Counted from the stretch's first letter, positions 8,326 to 17,080 are shown. The stretch: 64,000 nucleotides of DNA from Deltaproteobacteria bacterium (GCA_016874755.1 VGTH01000003.1:62001-126000); one strand, 5' to 3'. The notes: generated by a model from the sequence alone, not told the origin. A program made the numbers and translations.

Positions 8326-9432
8326 TTAGAAACCCTCCCGCATGACCTTGCCCAAATCGCGCGGCCGCACGGTCGAGAGACCCATTTTCTTGAGCGTCAA
8401 CCCCTCGCTGCGATAGTCGATGCCGTGCATCACCGACGCCAGCGTAATCAAAGCGTCGATCAACGGCGTTTTGACGCCGAGCGACCGGCCGATCTCAGCC
8501 ATGGGCACCAATCCGTAGCCGACGTCTTCCTTGATGTAGCGATGGTCCAGCGACGGCGGCGCTTTGATCGTGCGGTTGGGCTCGCTCTCGTGAATCGCCC
8601 GGTAGACCGAACCGCTGGCGCGCGCCTCTTCGGTGGTCAGCCCAGACTGAAAGAAGATATCGACGAAGCGCACGGGGTCGAGCACCAGCCGTTTGACGAT
8701 GTCCAAACGCTCTTGGTCGATTTTCTCAATCCAGGCGGCGACTGCCGGCGTGATTCCGTCACGGTAGTAGAGAAAATCGCCCTTGGTTTTCTCAATCCAG
8801 CCGGCGTTACCGAGCATGCCGGCGGGATGCATGATCGCATTGATATTAGCGAAGCCCGTCTCCAGGACGTCCTGAGCCCGGACAATGTTCGGATAAATTT
8901 CCTGGATTTCCGGCATGAGCGAGAACCCATCCGAGCCCGGAAACGCAGCACAGCGCAAATGGGTCGTGCGCCGGTAAATCTCCACCCGCGCCGGCCGCGG
9001 CATGCGGCAAATGTAGGTCAGCGTCACGGTCTCGCAAAGTTTAACCTTAGCTCGCAGGCCGCTGTGACGCAGGGTGTTGGCAAAATGCAGCGAGCCGCCG
9101 GTGTGGCCCGGGTTGAGCATGATCCGCTGGCCATCTTGCAGATAGCGCGCTAACCCGTTGGCGAGATACTCGTGCGCCACTGCCGGCGCACAAACAATGA
9201 TCAGATCGACGCCGTCAATCACCGGCGGCAGATGCGGGCTGACGAAAAACGGCGAAGCGAATTTTTCTTCGCCGTTCTCCACCAACGTGATGCCGTCTTT
9301 CTTGCGGATTGGGTTGAGAGTTTCTTCCGTGCGCGAAAACAACCGCACTTCATAGCCGCGCAGCGTCAAATCGGCGGCAGCAGCGCAACCGCCGTTGCCC
9401 GCGCCCAATACTGCAATTTTCTTGATCGCCAT
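8326..9432 (-). CDS. NAD/NADP octopine/nopaline dehydrogenase family protein
   Basis: A 368-residue cytoplasmic protein. The Rossmann nucleotide site is clear at residues 5-20 (IAVLGAGNGGCAAAADLTLR), followed by GYEVRLFSRTEE. The central part NPGHTGGSLHFANTL and the C-terminal helical domain (EDVGYGLVPMAEIGRSLGVK) are those of opine dehydrogenases and related 2-keto or imino acid reductases. The His of HPAGMLGN is in the usual catalytic position of octopine dehydrogenase-type enzymes. The family makes or breaks N-(carboxyalkyl) amino acids. Here it is transcribed with a flavin oxidoreductase and downstream of a binding protein, which hints at an amino-acid-derived substrate (inference). Confidence 0.8.
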   Translation of the reverse strand: MAIKKIAVLGAGNGGCAAAADLTLRGYEVRLFSRTEETLNPIRKKDGITLVENGEEKFASPFFVSPHLPPVIDGVDLIIVCAPAVAHEYLANGLARYLQDGQRIMLNPGHTGGSLHFANTLRHSGLRAKVKLCETVTLTYICRMPRPARVEIYRRTTHLRCAAFPGSDGFSLMPEIQEIYPNIVRAQDVLETGFANINAIMHPAGMLGNAGWIEKTKGDFLYYRDGITPAVAAWIEKIDQERLDIVKRLVLDPVRFVDIFFQSGLTTEEARASGSVYRAIHESEPNRTIKAPPSLDHRYIKEDVGYGLVPMAEIGRSLGVKTPLIDALITLASVMHGIDYRSEGLTLKKMGLSTVRPRDLGKVMREGF

Positions 9433-9458
9433 GGATGAAATCGATTAACAGCAAGCGG

Positions 9459-10463
9459 TTATGGTTTTAGCCGTCCTTCGCCGCGCAGCTCCTGCTGCGC
9501 CAACTTCAAGATACGGTCATTGAGGACGCGGTCCAAGGTGAAGCTTTTGTCGACCAGCCCGGTGCGGATATCTTCGTCAAGCATTTGTTGCATACCTGGC
9601 ACCGCCAGCGACAGATCACCCTGCAGGCCGGGCGAGTAGAGGTCCCAAGCCGCGCTGACGATATCGGGATCGCCCTGCAGCCCAGCTTCGTAGCCGGCCT
9701 TGATCGCTTCGCGCTTGTTGAACTTGGCGATCTGCATGCCCTGAATATACGCCTTGAGCATGCGCTTACTGGTCTCGGGATATTTCTCCAGCATCTCGTT
9801 GCGCGTCACTAGAATATTTTGCGGAATGCCGAGCGAATCGTTCATGTTGCTGATCACCGAATAGCCCGAGCGAATCAGCCGCACCGCATCTTCGGTGGGA
9901 AACGGCGCGGCAGCGATGATGCCCTTCTCGATCGCCGCGGCCCGCAGCACGGTGCCGCCAATTGCGCGCAGAATCACTTCTTTGTCGGGGGTTATGTTGT
10001 GCTTTCTCAAAAAAGCCTTGACGGCAAACTCGGAATAGCTGCCGGCGCCGGTGATGCCGATCGGCTTGCCCTTGAGATCCTCCACCGTGCGCGTCTGCTT
10101 GTTGCCAAGCATGATGTAATTGGTCGTGCCGGAGATGCAGCCGATGATCGACAAATCGAGGCCGCGCGCCTTGGCGCGAAAGATCGCCTGTGCACCGCCG
10201 ATGCTGGCGAAATCGACTTCACCGGCGACCAACGCTGAGATCGCCGCCGGCCCGCCACGAATCAAAATCGGCTCGACGGTCAACCCCTGCTGCTTGAAAA
10301 ACCCTCGCGCCATGGCGACCCGAAAAGGAATTTCACTATTCCAAGCCAGGCTTACGAAGACCATCCGAAAGGCCTTCTTCTCCTGCGCCAACGAATGCGC
10401 TGGCGCCACCAGCAACACCATCAAGCCTATCGTCAGTTGAATCGCTGTTTGAATCCCCATCAC
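9459..10463 (-). CDS. NMT1/SsuA-type ABC substrate-binding protein
   Basis: A 334-residue exported protein with a signal peptide ending AHSLAQ (about residue 27). The mature protein shows the class: RVAMARGFFKQQGLTVEPI, then ISALVAGEVDFASIGGAQA, then VEDLKGKPIGITGAGSYSEF and a C-terminal lobe with TSKRMLKAYIQGMQIAKFNK. Such proteins bind taurine, sulfonates, nitrate, pyrimidines and many aromatic or organic acids. It heads the leftward run of opine dehydrogenase, flavin oxidoreductase and Fe-type transporter genes. No permease or ATPase of the SsuBC type accompanies it. Confidence 0.83.
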   Translation of the reverse strand: MMGIQTAIQLTIGLMVLLVAPAHSLAQEKKAFRMVFVSLAWNSEIPFRVAMARGFFKQQGLTVEPILIRGGPAAISALVAGEVDFASIGGAQAIFRAKARGLDLSIIGCISGTTNYIMLGNKQTRTVEDLKGKPIGITGAGSYSEFAVKAFLRKHNITPDKEVILRAIGGTVLRAAAIEKGIIAAAPFPTEDAVRLIRSGYSVISNMNDSLGIPQNILVTRNEMLEKYPETSKRMLKAYIQGMQIAKFNKREAIKAGYEAGLQGDPDIVSAAWDLYSPGLQGDLSLAVPGMQQMLDEDIRTGLVDKSFTLDRVLNDRILKLAQQELRGEGRLKP

Positions 10464-10545
10464 TCCATTACTACGCTACTCCAATACCGTAATCTCCCAC
10501 TCGCGCCTCAGACCTTATCTGTCTTGCCTATTGCCCAATGCCTGT

Positions 10546-11007
10546 TCATCTCTTCGCATACACCGTCGTCTTGCCATCCTTGTCAAACGTCATCACGTTG
10601 TAAGGCTCCGGCTTACCGGCCTCCATCCCCGGCGAGCCGATCGGCATACCCGGCACAGCTAGCCCCAACACCGCCGGCTTCTCCTTGAGCAGTTTGTCGA
10701 TGAGATCGGCCGGGACATGCCCCTCGATGATGTAGCCGTCAATCAGCCCCGTATGACACGACTGCAGTTTTTCCGGGATACGCTGCTTTTCCTTGAAATT
10801 GAGCAGGTCCCGCGCCGACAAAAACTTTCGATCGACCTGGAAGCCGTTGTTACGCAGGTGGACCACCCACGCCGAACAACATCCTCAGCCAGGGTCCTGA
10901 TAGACGGTAATGGCCTTGGCGGCGGCCTTGGCCTGGGCCAGCAGACTCACCGGTAGCAACAGAAAAAACACCAACGCGGCGTATCGCCCAATTGTTCCGA
11001 TCTTCAC
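10546..11007 (-). CDS. DUF411 metal-binding protein, probable selenoprotein (TGA = Sec41)
   Basis: Read through an in-frame TGA at 10885-10887, this is a complete 153-residue DUF411 protein. The GTG start at 11007 follows TAAGGAG. Residues 1-32 are a signal peptide (YAALVFFLLLPVSLLAQA). The next residues read AITVYQDPG, then TGA, then GCCSAWVVHLRNNGFQV. Family members have Cys at exactly this place (the C-G-C-C motif after VYK-x-P). The rest of the family is intact: SCHTGLIDGYIIEGHVPADL, LGLAVPGMPIGSPGME and a YNVMTFDKDGKT ending. A strong hairpin lies just after the TGA (see 10846-10880). DUF411 proteins are periplasmic and are linked to copper and other metals. The alternative is a nonsense mutation or sequencing error; the hairpin, intact downstream part and second TGA gene at 25285 argue against it. 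Confidence 0.8.
10846..10880 (-). promoter_or_regulatory. Predicted bacterial SECIS hairpin in the DUF411 gene
   Basis: In the mRNA, nucleotides 5-39 after the UGA fold into one long hairpin. The outer stem is GUUGUU with AACAAC (six perfect pairs). A two-base bulge (CG) follows, then an inner stem of eight or nine pairs including three G-U wobbles. The apical loop contains GGUC. The loop G-U falls about 22 bases after the UGA, close to its place in the E. coli fdhF SECIS, whose loop also reads GGUC. This is the form and distance expected for SelB binding. Folding was done by eye; no energy was calculated. Confidence 0.75.
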
Positions 11008-11100
11008 GGTGCTCCTTAGACGATGCAAATCTACAGATTCATTGACAGAAAAGCGAGCACTGCGATATCGATCATAGAGTTCGCCCGAGGAGGGACCGCC
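11008..11100. promoter_or_regulatory. Divergent intergenic region between DUF411 and amidohydrolase genes
   Basis: The 93 bases between the divergent starts at 11007 and 11101 must hold both promoters. They also contain the ribosome-binding sites TAAGGAG (minus) and CGAGGAGGGA (plus). No clear -35/-10 pair or operator palindrome could be picked out. Confidence 0.4.
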
Positions 11101-12234
11101 ATGACAAAGAATGGGATGAAGGTGCTCGACAGCGATATGCACTTGATGGAGCCGGTGGACCTGTGGGACCGCTACATTGACGACAAATTCAAGGCCATTG
11201 CGCCGCGCGGGCTCTCCAGCGAAAACGTCCGCGATCTGCGCATGGCCCATCCCGACGGCCGCCCGTGGGGCGTGTATCGATCCAACGGCGTGCGCAGCGG
11301 CGCCCCCAACCGTGGCCGCAACTTCAATCGCAACCAAGGCATCTATCGCGATCACTCGGAGCGTGGTTGGACGGCCGAAGTGCAGCTCGAAGCGATGGAC
11401 GTCGAAGGCATCGACGTTGCCGTGCTCTATCCCACGCGCGGGTTAAACGTCCTTAGCGAACCCCAGATGGACGCCGATTTCGCCGCCGCTCTGGCGCGCG
11501 CCTATAACAACTGGCTCTACGACTTTTGCGAAAAGGATCCGCTGCGCCTGCTCGGCGCCGGCATGATCTCCACGTTTGACATCGACGACGCCGTCAAAGA
11601 AGCGCACCGCTGCGTAACAGAGCTGGGTTTTCGCGCCGTCTTCATGCGCTCGAATATCTTGAACGAACGCAACTGGCACGATCCCTATTACGAGCCACTC
11701 TGGTCCGCCCTCGAAGAGTTGGCGGTGCCCGTGGGCTTTCATGAGTCGTCGTCTTCCGCCGGGCGTCAGACCGGCGACTGGTTCGAGCCCAACTTCATGC
11801 TGCGCCGCGCCGTCGCCCAGCCCATGGAGCAGATGTTAGGGTTGGTCGCCATTTGCGCCGGCGGTGTCTTGGCGCGCCATCCCAATTTGCGCGTCGCTTT
11901 TCTCGAAGCCAACTGCACTTGGCTGCCGTGGCTCCTCTGGCGCCTCGACGAAGGTTGGGAGCGCGAGGGCGATATCTGGGCGCCGGAAATGACGATGAAA
12001 CCGAGCGATTACTTCAAGCGCCAGGTGTTCGTATCCGTGGAACCCGATGAAGCCGGCGTAAAGTATGTTATCGATTACATCGGCACCGAGCGTCTGGTTT
12101 TCTCGACGGATTACCCGCATGGCGATTCCAAATATCCCCATGCAGTGGAGAATTTCTTGGAGCTCAAAATCGGCGACCTCGACAAACGGAAAATTCTCTG
12201 GGACAACTGTGCTGAGTTTTACAAAGTCACTTAG
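11101..12234 (+). CDS. Amidohydrolase (amidohydrolase_2 family)
   Basis: A 377-residue TIM-barrel metal-dependent hydrolase. The ATG at 11101 has GAGGAGGG upstream; an earlier ATG at 11023 has none. The metal-binding start is VLDSDMHLMEPVDLW. GFHESSS (a His in the barrel), LEANCTWLPWLLW and FSTDYPHGDSKYPH (the catalytic Asp) follow in order. This family includes decarboxylases such as ACMSD and gamma-resorcylate decarboxylase as well as hydrolases. The DxDMHxMEP subgroup is typical of uncharacterised members in soil bacteria. A close paralogue is encoded at 20731-21852. The gene is divergent from the DUF411 gene and upstream of a Gfo/Idh/MocA oxidoreductase. Confidence 0.85.
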   Translation: MTKNGMKVLDSDMHLMEPVDLWDRYIDDKFKAIAPRGLSSENVRDLRMAHPDGRPWGVYRSNGVRSGAPNRGRNFNRNQGIYRDHSERGWTAEVQLEAMDVEGIDVAVLYPTRGLNVLSEPQMDADFAAALARAYNNWLYDFCEKDPLRLLGAGMISTFDIDDAVKEAHRCVTELGFRAVFMRSNILNERNWHDPYYEPLWSALEELAVPVGFHESSSSAGRQTGDWFEPNFMLRRAVAQPMEQMLGLVAICAGGVLARHPNLRVAFLEANCTWLPWLLWRLDEGWEREGDIWAPEMTMKPSDYFKRQVFVSVEPDEAGVKYVIDYIGTERLVFSTDYPHGDSKYPHAVENFLELKIGDLDKRKILWDNCAEFYKVT

Positions 12235-12257
12235 TTATAGTCTTCGTCACGCGATCC

Positions 12258-12362
12258 GACGCCCCCCCCCTTTTGACAAAGGGGGTCAAGGGGGGATTTT
12301 CCTAATGCGCTGCGTTCAAATCCCCATCTATCCCGCTTTTCCAAAGGGGGAAGTCGGAATTT
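12258..12362. repeat. C/G-tract inverted repeat between genes
   Basis: The arms (cccccttttgacaaaggggg near 12265-12285, then aaggggggatttt, and ttttccaaagggggaa near 12340-12355) are the widespread 'C-tract/aaag/G-tract' intergenic repeat. A second copy lies at 31330-31410. It can form hairpins and may stop transcription leaving the amidohydrolase gene. Confidence 0.55.
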
Positions 12363-12425
12363 GGCTTGCGCGTAAACCGCTCCCCTGCTAACAAGAGAAA
12401 CCTTCCAACCGAAAGAAGCAATCCC

Positions 12426-13631
12426 ATGGCAACTCCCAATCGAAGACTGAGACTCGGCATCGTCGGCCTCGGCGTCGGCGCCTCAGAAATTTTGCCGGCG
12501 ATGGAACAGATTCCGGAATTTGAGCTGGTTGCGGCGGCGGACGTCAATCCGCGCGTGATGGCGACATTCCAACAACGGTATGGCGCCAAGACCTACGACA
12601 GCATCGACAAGCTCTGCGCCGACCCCGACGTCGAGGCGGTCTGGGTGTCGACGCCCAATCGCTTTCATGCGCCGCACACGATCATCGCCGCCAACGCCGG
12701 CAAACATGTCGTCGTCGAGAAACCGATGGCGATCTCACTGCAAGAGGCCGAGCAGATGGTCGAGGCATCGATCAAAAACAAGATCAAACTGCTGTGCGGT
12801 CATACCCAGAGCTTTGGGCCGCATATTCGCACGATGCGTAGAATCATCCGCTCCGGCGAGCTGGGCCGCCTCTGCGCGCTGCACGTTTGGGCTTACACGG
12901 ATTGGATGCTGCGGCCGCGCACAGCGGACGAATTGGACATCAATCAAGGCGGCGGCGTGCCCTACCGCCAGGGGCCGCACCAGATCGATACCCTGCGGCT
13001 CCTCGGCGGCGGTCTGGTGCGCAGCGTGCGCGGCGCCACCGGAGGCTGGTTCAAAGGCCGGCCGATCCCCGGCTACTATTCGGGATTCATGGAATTCGAA
13101 GACGGCACACCGGCAACTTTGATGCACAACGGCTACGGCTATTTTCTCGCGTCGGAATTGGTTCCCTGGGGTGGCCAGAATAGCCGCTACAGCGAAGCCG
13201 AGCGCGCCAAGATTCGCAAATCTTTGCTCGACGGCACGCGCAACGAAAACGCCGACAAAGACGCCATGCGCATCGGCGGCGCCAACGAGGGTGAAATTCG
13301 CGATCGCAGCAAAGCCAAGCCGTGGCAGCCCAACGACCTCGGCATTCTCGTTGCCACCTGCGAAAAAGGCGACATCCGTCAATCGCAATACGGCTTGTTC
13401 GTCCACAGCGACGAAGGCACCAAAGACGTGCCGCTGGTCGGCGGCGGCGGTCCGTCGCGCCGCGCCGAGTTGATGGAGCTCTACAACGCCGTGGTGCTCG
13501 ACAAACCGATCCGCCACACCGGCCCCTGGGGCATGGCGACCTTGGAAGTTTGTTTGGCGCTGATGCAATCGTCGAAGGAAAGAAAAGAAATTTACTTGAA
13601 GCATCAAGTGCCGGCGCCCGAGCAAGATTAA
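12426..13631 (+). CDS. Gfo/Idh/MocA family oxidoreductase
   Basis: A 401-residue NAD(P)-dependent enzyme. The Rossmann motif GIVGLGVGAS is at residues 11-20, and the family EKP motif is at residues 98-100 (VVVEKPMAIS). The C-terminal domain carries GGGVPYRQGPHQIDTLRLLG, whose His is the usual catalytic His region. The family oxidises or reduces sugars, inositols and related compounds, and some members act on aromatic or amide substrates. The ATG at 12426 begins the recognised fold; its ribosome-binding site (gaaagaag) is weak. It lies between two amidohydrolase genes on the same strand, so it probably works in the same pathway. Confidence 0.85.
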   Translation: MATPNRRLRLGIVGLGVGASEILPAMEQIPEFELVAAADVNPRVMATFQQRYGAKTYDSIDKLCADPDVEAVWVSTPNRFHAPHTIIAANAGKHVVVEKPMAISLQEAEQMVEASIKNKIKLLCGHTQSFGPHIRTMRRIIRSGELGRLCALHVWAYTDWMLRPRTADELDINQGGGVPYRQGPHQIDTLRLLGGGLVRSVRGATGGWFKGRPIPGYYSGFMEFEDGTPATLMHNGYGYFLASELVPWGGQNSRYSEAERAKIRKSLLDGTRNENADKDAMRIGGANEGEIRDRSKAKPWQPNDLGILVATCEKGDIRQSQYGLFVHSDEGTKDVPLVGGGGPSRRAELMELYNAVVLDKPIRHTGPWGMATLEVCLALMQSSKERKEIYLKHQVPAPEQD

Positions 13632-13661
13632 GAGTCGGAGATATCATCTCAAGGAGGCAAA

Positions 13662-14642
13662 ATGTACAACGGACAAAAAACAGTCGACGTGCACGGTCAC
13701 ATGACCACCCCGGCGGTGTTCCGCCAATTCTTAGCCGAATGCGTCTCGCAGAATACGCCCAATCGCAAGCTCGACATGAGCGATGAGCAGCTCGAAGCAG
13801 CGCAGCAGCGTCATCTGAAATTCATGGACGACCGCGGCATCGACGTGCAGTTGATCGGCCCGCGCCCGATCGCCATGTGGCACTGGATGCGGCCGTTCTT
13901 GCAAGAGTTCTGGGCCAGGACGACCAACGACGTGATCGCGCGCATCGTCAAACTCCACCCCGACCGCTTCCGCGGCATGGCGCAGCTGCCGCAGTGCCGC
14001 GACAAAGACACGCGCAACTGCTTGCCCGAGTTCGAACGCTGCATCAAGGAACTTAACTTTGTCGGGGCCTACTTAAATCCCGACCCGGCGGGCGACAAGC
14101 AGACGCCCGGCGTGCATGAAGAATATTGGCATCCGCTCTATGATAAAGCCGTGCAGTTGGACGTGCCGCTGATGGTCCATCCGTCAATCACCTACGACCG
14201 ACGGCTGGAGGTGATTCCTGCCAACTATCAGATGAACAATTATCTGGAAGAGTTCGTCGCGATGAATCTCTACATGCACAGCAAGGTTTTTCAGACGTTC
14301 CCGAAACTGAAGATCGTGATCTGCCACTGCGGCGGCGGGCTCCATCGCTTCATCCCCAACGACCACCACGTCGGTCAGGGCGATTCCAGTAATAATTTAT
14401 ATTACGACTCCTGCGTCTACGACGAAAATTATCTAGAGGCGGCGATCAAACAGCGCGGCGTCGACCAGGTGCTGTTCGGCACCGAGTCCCCCGGCTCCGG
14501 CGGCGCCGTGCGCAAGGATACCGGCAAACCGTCTGACGACATGATCCCGGTGATCGACAAACTGGCGTTCTTGAGCGCGGAAGATAAGATGAAAATCTTC
14601 CAGAAAAACCCGCTGAAGGTTTTTACAAAAGTGAAGATATAA
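13662..14642 (+). CDS. ACMSD-like amidohydrolase/decarboxylase family protein
   Basis: A 326-residue TIM-barrel protein with AAGGAGG before the ATG. The metal site starts with VDVHGHMTTP (His11, His13) and continues with His173 (LMVHPS) and His222 (ICHCGGGLHRF). This is the layout of 2-amino-3-carboxymuconate-6-semialdehyde decarboxylase and gamma-resorcylate decarboxylase. The last canonical ligand, normally Asp in a GTDxP motif, appears as Glu275 in FGTESPGSG. The C-terminal DKLAFLSAEDKMKIFQKNPL is the usual family ending. It likely acts on a carboxylated (possibly aromatic) substrate. A bicupin ring-cleavage-like gene lies convergent just downstream. Confidence 0.82.
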   Translation: MYNGQKTVDVHGHMTTPAVFRQFLAECVSQNTPNRKLDMSDEQLEAAQQRHLKFMDDRGIDVQLIGPRPIAMWHWMRPFLQEFWARTTNDVIARIVKLHPDRFRGMAQLPQCRDKDTRNCLPEFERCIKELNFVGAYLNPDPAGDKQTPGVHEEYWHPLYDKAVQLDVPLMVHPSITYDRRLEVIPANYQMNNYLEEFVAMNLYMHSKVFQTFPKLKIVICHCGGGLHRFIPNDHHVGQGDSSNNLYYDSCVYDENYLEAAIKQRGVDQVLFGTESPGSGGAVRKDTGKPSDDMIPVIDKLAFLSAEDKMKIFQKNPLKVFTKVKI

Positions 14643-14649
14643 GGAGAGC

Positions 14650-14722
14650 CTCGCGCAAAGGCGCCAAGGACGCAAAGTTCAAACACGTATTTTTCTTTGC
14701 GGCCTTTGCGTCTTTGCGCGAG
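14650..14722. repeat. 73-bp inverted-repeat element (gcgcaaag family)
   Basis: Arms at 14650-14677 and 14695-14722 are inverted copies of each other (ctcgcgcaaag ... ctttgcgcgag) with few mismatches, around a short A/T spacer. Related copies are at 30140-30213 and 44750-44827, with half copies near 7300, 20600, 24150 and 43590. The element lies between convergent genes. Confidence 0.65.
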
Positions 14723-14728
14723 AAAACC

Positions 14729-15784
14729 TTAAGCTTCTTCGCGGTACAATCTGAGCGCCTCGAATAGCGGCCGGTCGCTCACGGAAAAAAGAATCGCAGG
14801 ATCTTTTGACGAGTTATTCTTGAAACGGTGCCAATAGTTCGTTGGCACGTTAAAGCAGTCACGCTCCGCCCAATCGAGCCCATTCCCGTCCGTCCTGCTC
14901 TTACCGATCTTCGTTACGCCCGCGCCGCGCGCAACGTGATAAACAGTATTGCAGCTGTGGCGATGGCTTTCGGTTTCTTCGCTGGGGCGGAGCATCTGAA
15001 TCCGGCAGTGGAGCGACGCCGTGGTAAATCCGCCGGTTTGCGGATCGACGTAGTCGGCAATTACGCCATCATAGGGATCGCTTTCACCTGCCGCGTTGAG
15101 TTCCTCTAGTAGTGCCAACGATTCCTGCCAACGATAGCGCACCGGATACGGACCCGGGTTATCAATCACACCTTTCGCCCGCAGCGCGCCTAAACGCTTC
15201 TTGTAGTAACCGTCGGGCTTCGTCACCGGCTGTGAAAAGCTGTCAGGGAAGCGTTCGTTTTGCCAGACATCGAGCAGCTGCATCAAGGTCGAGTCCATCG
15301 CCGTAAACCAGATCGCCGGATCTTTGCCCGTGTTGGTTGTGCCGTGCCAAGTCCAACTGGGCTGGGTCAGCAAATCGCCCGGCTCCATGAACTGCTGCTC
15401 ACCTTCGGCCGTCGTATAGAGGCCGCCGCCTTGGATCATGAAGTAGACCGAGGTCGCAGTGTGACGGTGCGAGTCGGTGACTTCTCCCCCGTTCACATGC
15501 TGCAACATCGCCGCAAACGTCCGCGTCGCGCCGAGCGGAATCGTGTCGGTGGAATTGGTCATGTGCAGCGTGCGCATGCGCATGACGTCATCGAGCGGCG
15601 CCAGCTCGCCGGCTTCGGTTAGCAGCGGCGCCATATCGCTCCAACGCCACACGGCCGGCAAAATCTCATCGGGCCGCGCCGGCCCGCGCCCGCGCTCCCA
15701 GGCGCCGCGCAGGGAGTGGGCCTGCACGCTTGCGTTCAGCGATGCAATTCGCTCCTGAAGGTCGCTGGCATTACTCTTAGACAT
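14729..15784 (-). CDS. Bicupin protein, gentisate 1,2-dioxygenase-like
   Basis: A 351-residue protein with two cupin barrels. The first has HxH at residues 106-108 (DSHRHTATSVYFMIQGGG) and His147 (WTWHGTTN). The second has ETESHRHSCNTVYHVARGAG and NYWHRFKN. Both therefore keep the Fe(II) ligand pattern. This is the architecture of gentisate and related ring-cleaving 1,2-dioxygenases, which open dihydroxylated aromatic acids with O2. It lies between two amidohydrolase genes (13662 and 15877), a pairing repeated twice more in the window. The exact substrate is not predictable. Confidence 0.82.
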   Translation of the reverse strand: MSKSNASDLQERIASLNASVQAHSLRGAWERGRGPARPDEILPAVWRWSDMAPLLTEAGELAPLDDVMRMRTLHMTNSTDTIPLGATRTFAAMLQHVNGGEVTDSHRHTATSVYFMIQGGGLYTTAEGEQQFMEPGDLLTQPSWTWHGTTNTGKDPAIWFTAMDSTLMQLLDVWQNERFPDSFSQPVTKPDGYYKKRLGALRAKGVIDNPGPYPVRYRWQESLALLEELNAAGESDPYDGVIADYVDPQTGGFTTASLHCRIQMLRPSEETESHRHSCNTVYHVARGAGVTKIGKSRTDGNGLDWAERDCFNVPTNYWHRFKNNSSKDPAILFSVSDRPLFEALRLYREEA

Positions 15785-15794
15785 AAGAAGTTTT

Positions 15795-15868
15795 CACCAC
15801 GAAGGCCACGAAGGGGGAGCAAAGAAAAATCTTCTCCGAACTTCGTGTCCTTCGTGTGCTTCGTGGTG
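15795..15868. repeat. 74-bp inverted-repeat element (caccacgaagg family)
   Basis: Arms caccacgaaggccacgaag (from 15795) and an inverted partner ending ttcgtggtg at 15868 flank a short A-rich spacer. The ends match those of the GxxExxY-remnant element at 56910-57213. It lies in the gap between the bicupin and amidohydrolase genes. Confidence 0.7.
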
Positions 15869-15876
15869 AGTAAATC

Positions 15877-17022
15877 CTAATTCAAATGAAAGAAATTCAC
15901 CGTGTTATCGACCAGCATCTTCTGCTTCTCATCCTCTGGCACCCCCGAGAACATATCGGCAATCACTTTCCGCGAGTTCGGCCAATCGCCGGCCGAGTGC
16001 GGGAAATCGTTGCCCCACATGACTTTGTCGATGCCAATGTCATAGCGCAGCCGAATACCAAGCCGATCATAGATGAAGCCCCAATAGAAATGTTCCCGGA
16101 AGTATTCGCTCGGTTGCCGCTCCAGTGGTTTCAAATCGAAGTAACGCTGCATCCAGTACTTGCTCCGCTTATAAACGTCATCGAGTTGGTCATAGTAATA
16201 CGGCAACCAGCCCATTTGCGTTTCCGCCCAATAGATCTTCAGCTTCGGCAGGCGATCCAAAACGCCCGACAGCAGCAACTGCACCGCGTTTAGACCACTG
16301 TTGCCGCCGAAACGGGTCAAGACACGGATTGGGTCGCCGCCAAAAGCAACTTCACCCGGATCTTTCTCATACTTGAACAAGGGTCCGTCGGGCAGCTGCA
16401 TCGACACATGCACGGAGAGCGGCATCTTGAGATCGATGGCCGTCTGGTAAAAGCGGTCGTCCTCAAGCGTTGGATGCGACTTGCCGCTGGGAAAGGTGTT
16501 GAGCATCATCCCCTTCAACCCAGCTTTGGCGCAGTACTCCAGCTCCTTGATAGCAGCATCGACTGAATGGCTCGGCAGCGCACCAAGCGCAATCAAGCGC
16601 TCACGATTTGCGGCGCAGTATTCTTCGGCGAGAAATTCGTTGTAAGCGCGAATCACCGACAGATAGGCGTCGTCGTTCTTAATACCGCGCCAAAAAGTCA
16701 GATTGGTCGCCGACGTGTAAAGAATCTCGCCGTCGACGCCGTCTTTTTCCTGCTCCATCAAGCGCTGCTCCGGCGCCCCCGCACCCTCCGAGCCCTCGTA
16801 GCTAACCCCGCGCAGCTCGTGTCGCTCGTAGGGCTTGCCAGCGATCGCCAACCCAACAACATACATCGGCCGCCCTTCGATGATGATGCCATCGCCGCCA
16901 TTGGCAAGCTTTACCAAGCGCGGCGCCCGATCGCGATACTTGGCAGGGACTCGATTGGTCCAGCGCTCAGGAGAAATTTCTAGATGCGAATCCCCGGAAA
17001 AAAGACGATACTTATTTGCCAT
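15877..17022 (-). CDS. Amidohydrolase (amidohydrolase_2 family)
   Basis: A 381-residue TIM-barrel metal-dependent hydrolase. It begins FSGDSHLEISPERWTNRVP, where Asp-x-His is the first metal pair. SVHVSMQLP (barrel His), YWAETQMGWLPYYYDQLD and VMWGNDFPHSAGDWPNS, which holds the catalytic Asp, follow. It belongs to the same large family as the genes at 11101, 20731, 31417 and 36872 but is a distinct branch, nearest in layout to 31417-32550. It is read in the same direction as, and just upstream of, the bicupin at 14729, separated by a 74-bp repeat element. Confidence 0.84.
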   Translation of the reverse strand: MANKYRLFSGDSHLEISPERWTNRVPAKYRDRAPRLVKLANGGDGIIIEGRPMYVVGLAIAGKPYERHELRGVSYEGSEGAGAPEQRLMEQEKDGVDGEILYTSATNLTFWRGIKNDDAYLSVIRAYNEFLAEEYCAANRERLIALGALPSHSVDAAIKELEYCAKAGLKGMMLNTFPSGKSHPTLEDDRFYQTAIDLKMPLSVHVSMQLPDGPLFKYEKDPGEVAFGGDPIRVLTRFGGNSGLNAVQLLLSGVLDRLPKLKIYWAETQMGWLPYYYDQLDDVYKRSKYWMQRYFDLKPLERQPSEYFREHFYWGFIYDRLGIRLRYDIGIDKVMWGNDFPHSAGDWPNSRKVIADMFSGVPEDEKQKMLVDNTVNFFHLN

Positions 17023-17080
17023 TACTCAAGCCTCCGAATCACTATCCCTTGAATTCTTTAACTCGAAACCGCTTCAGGCC

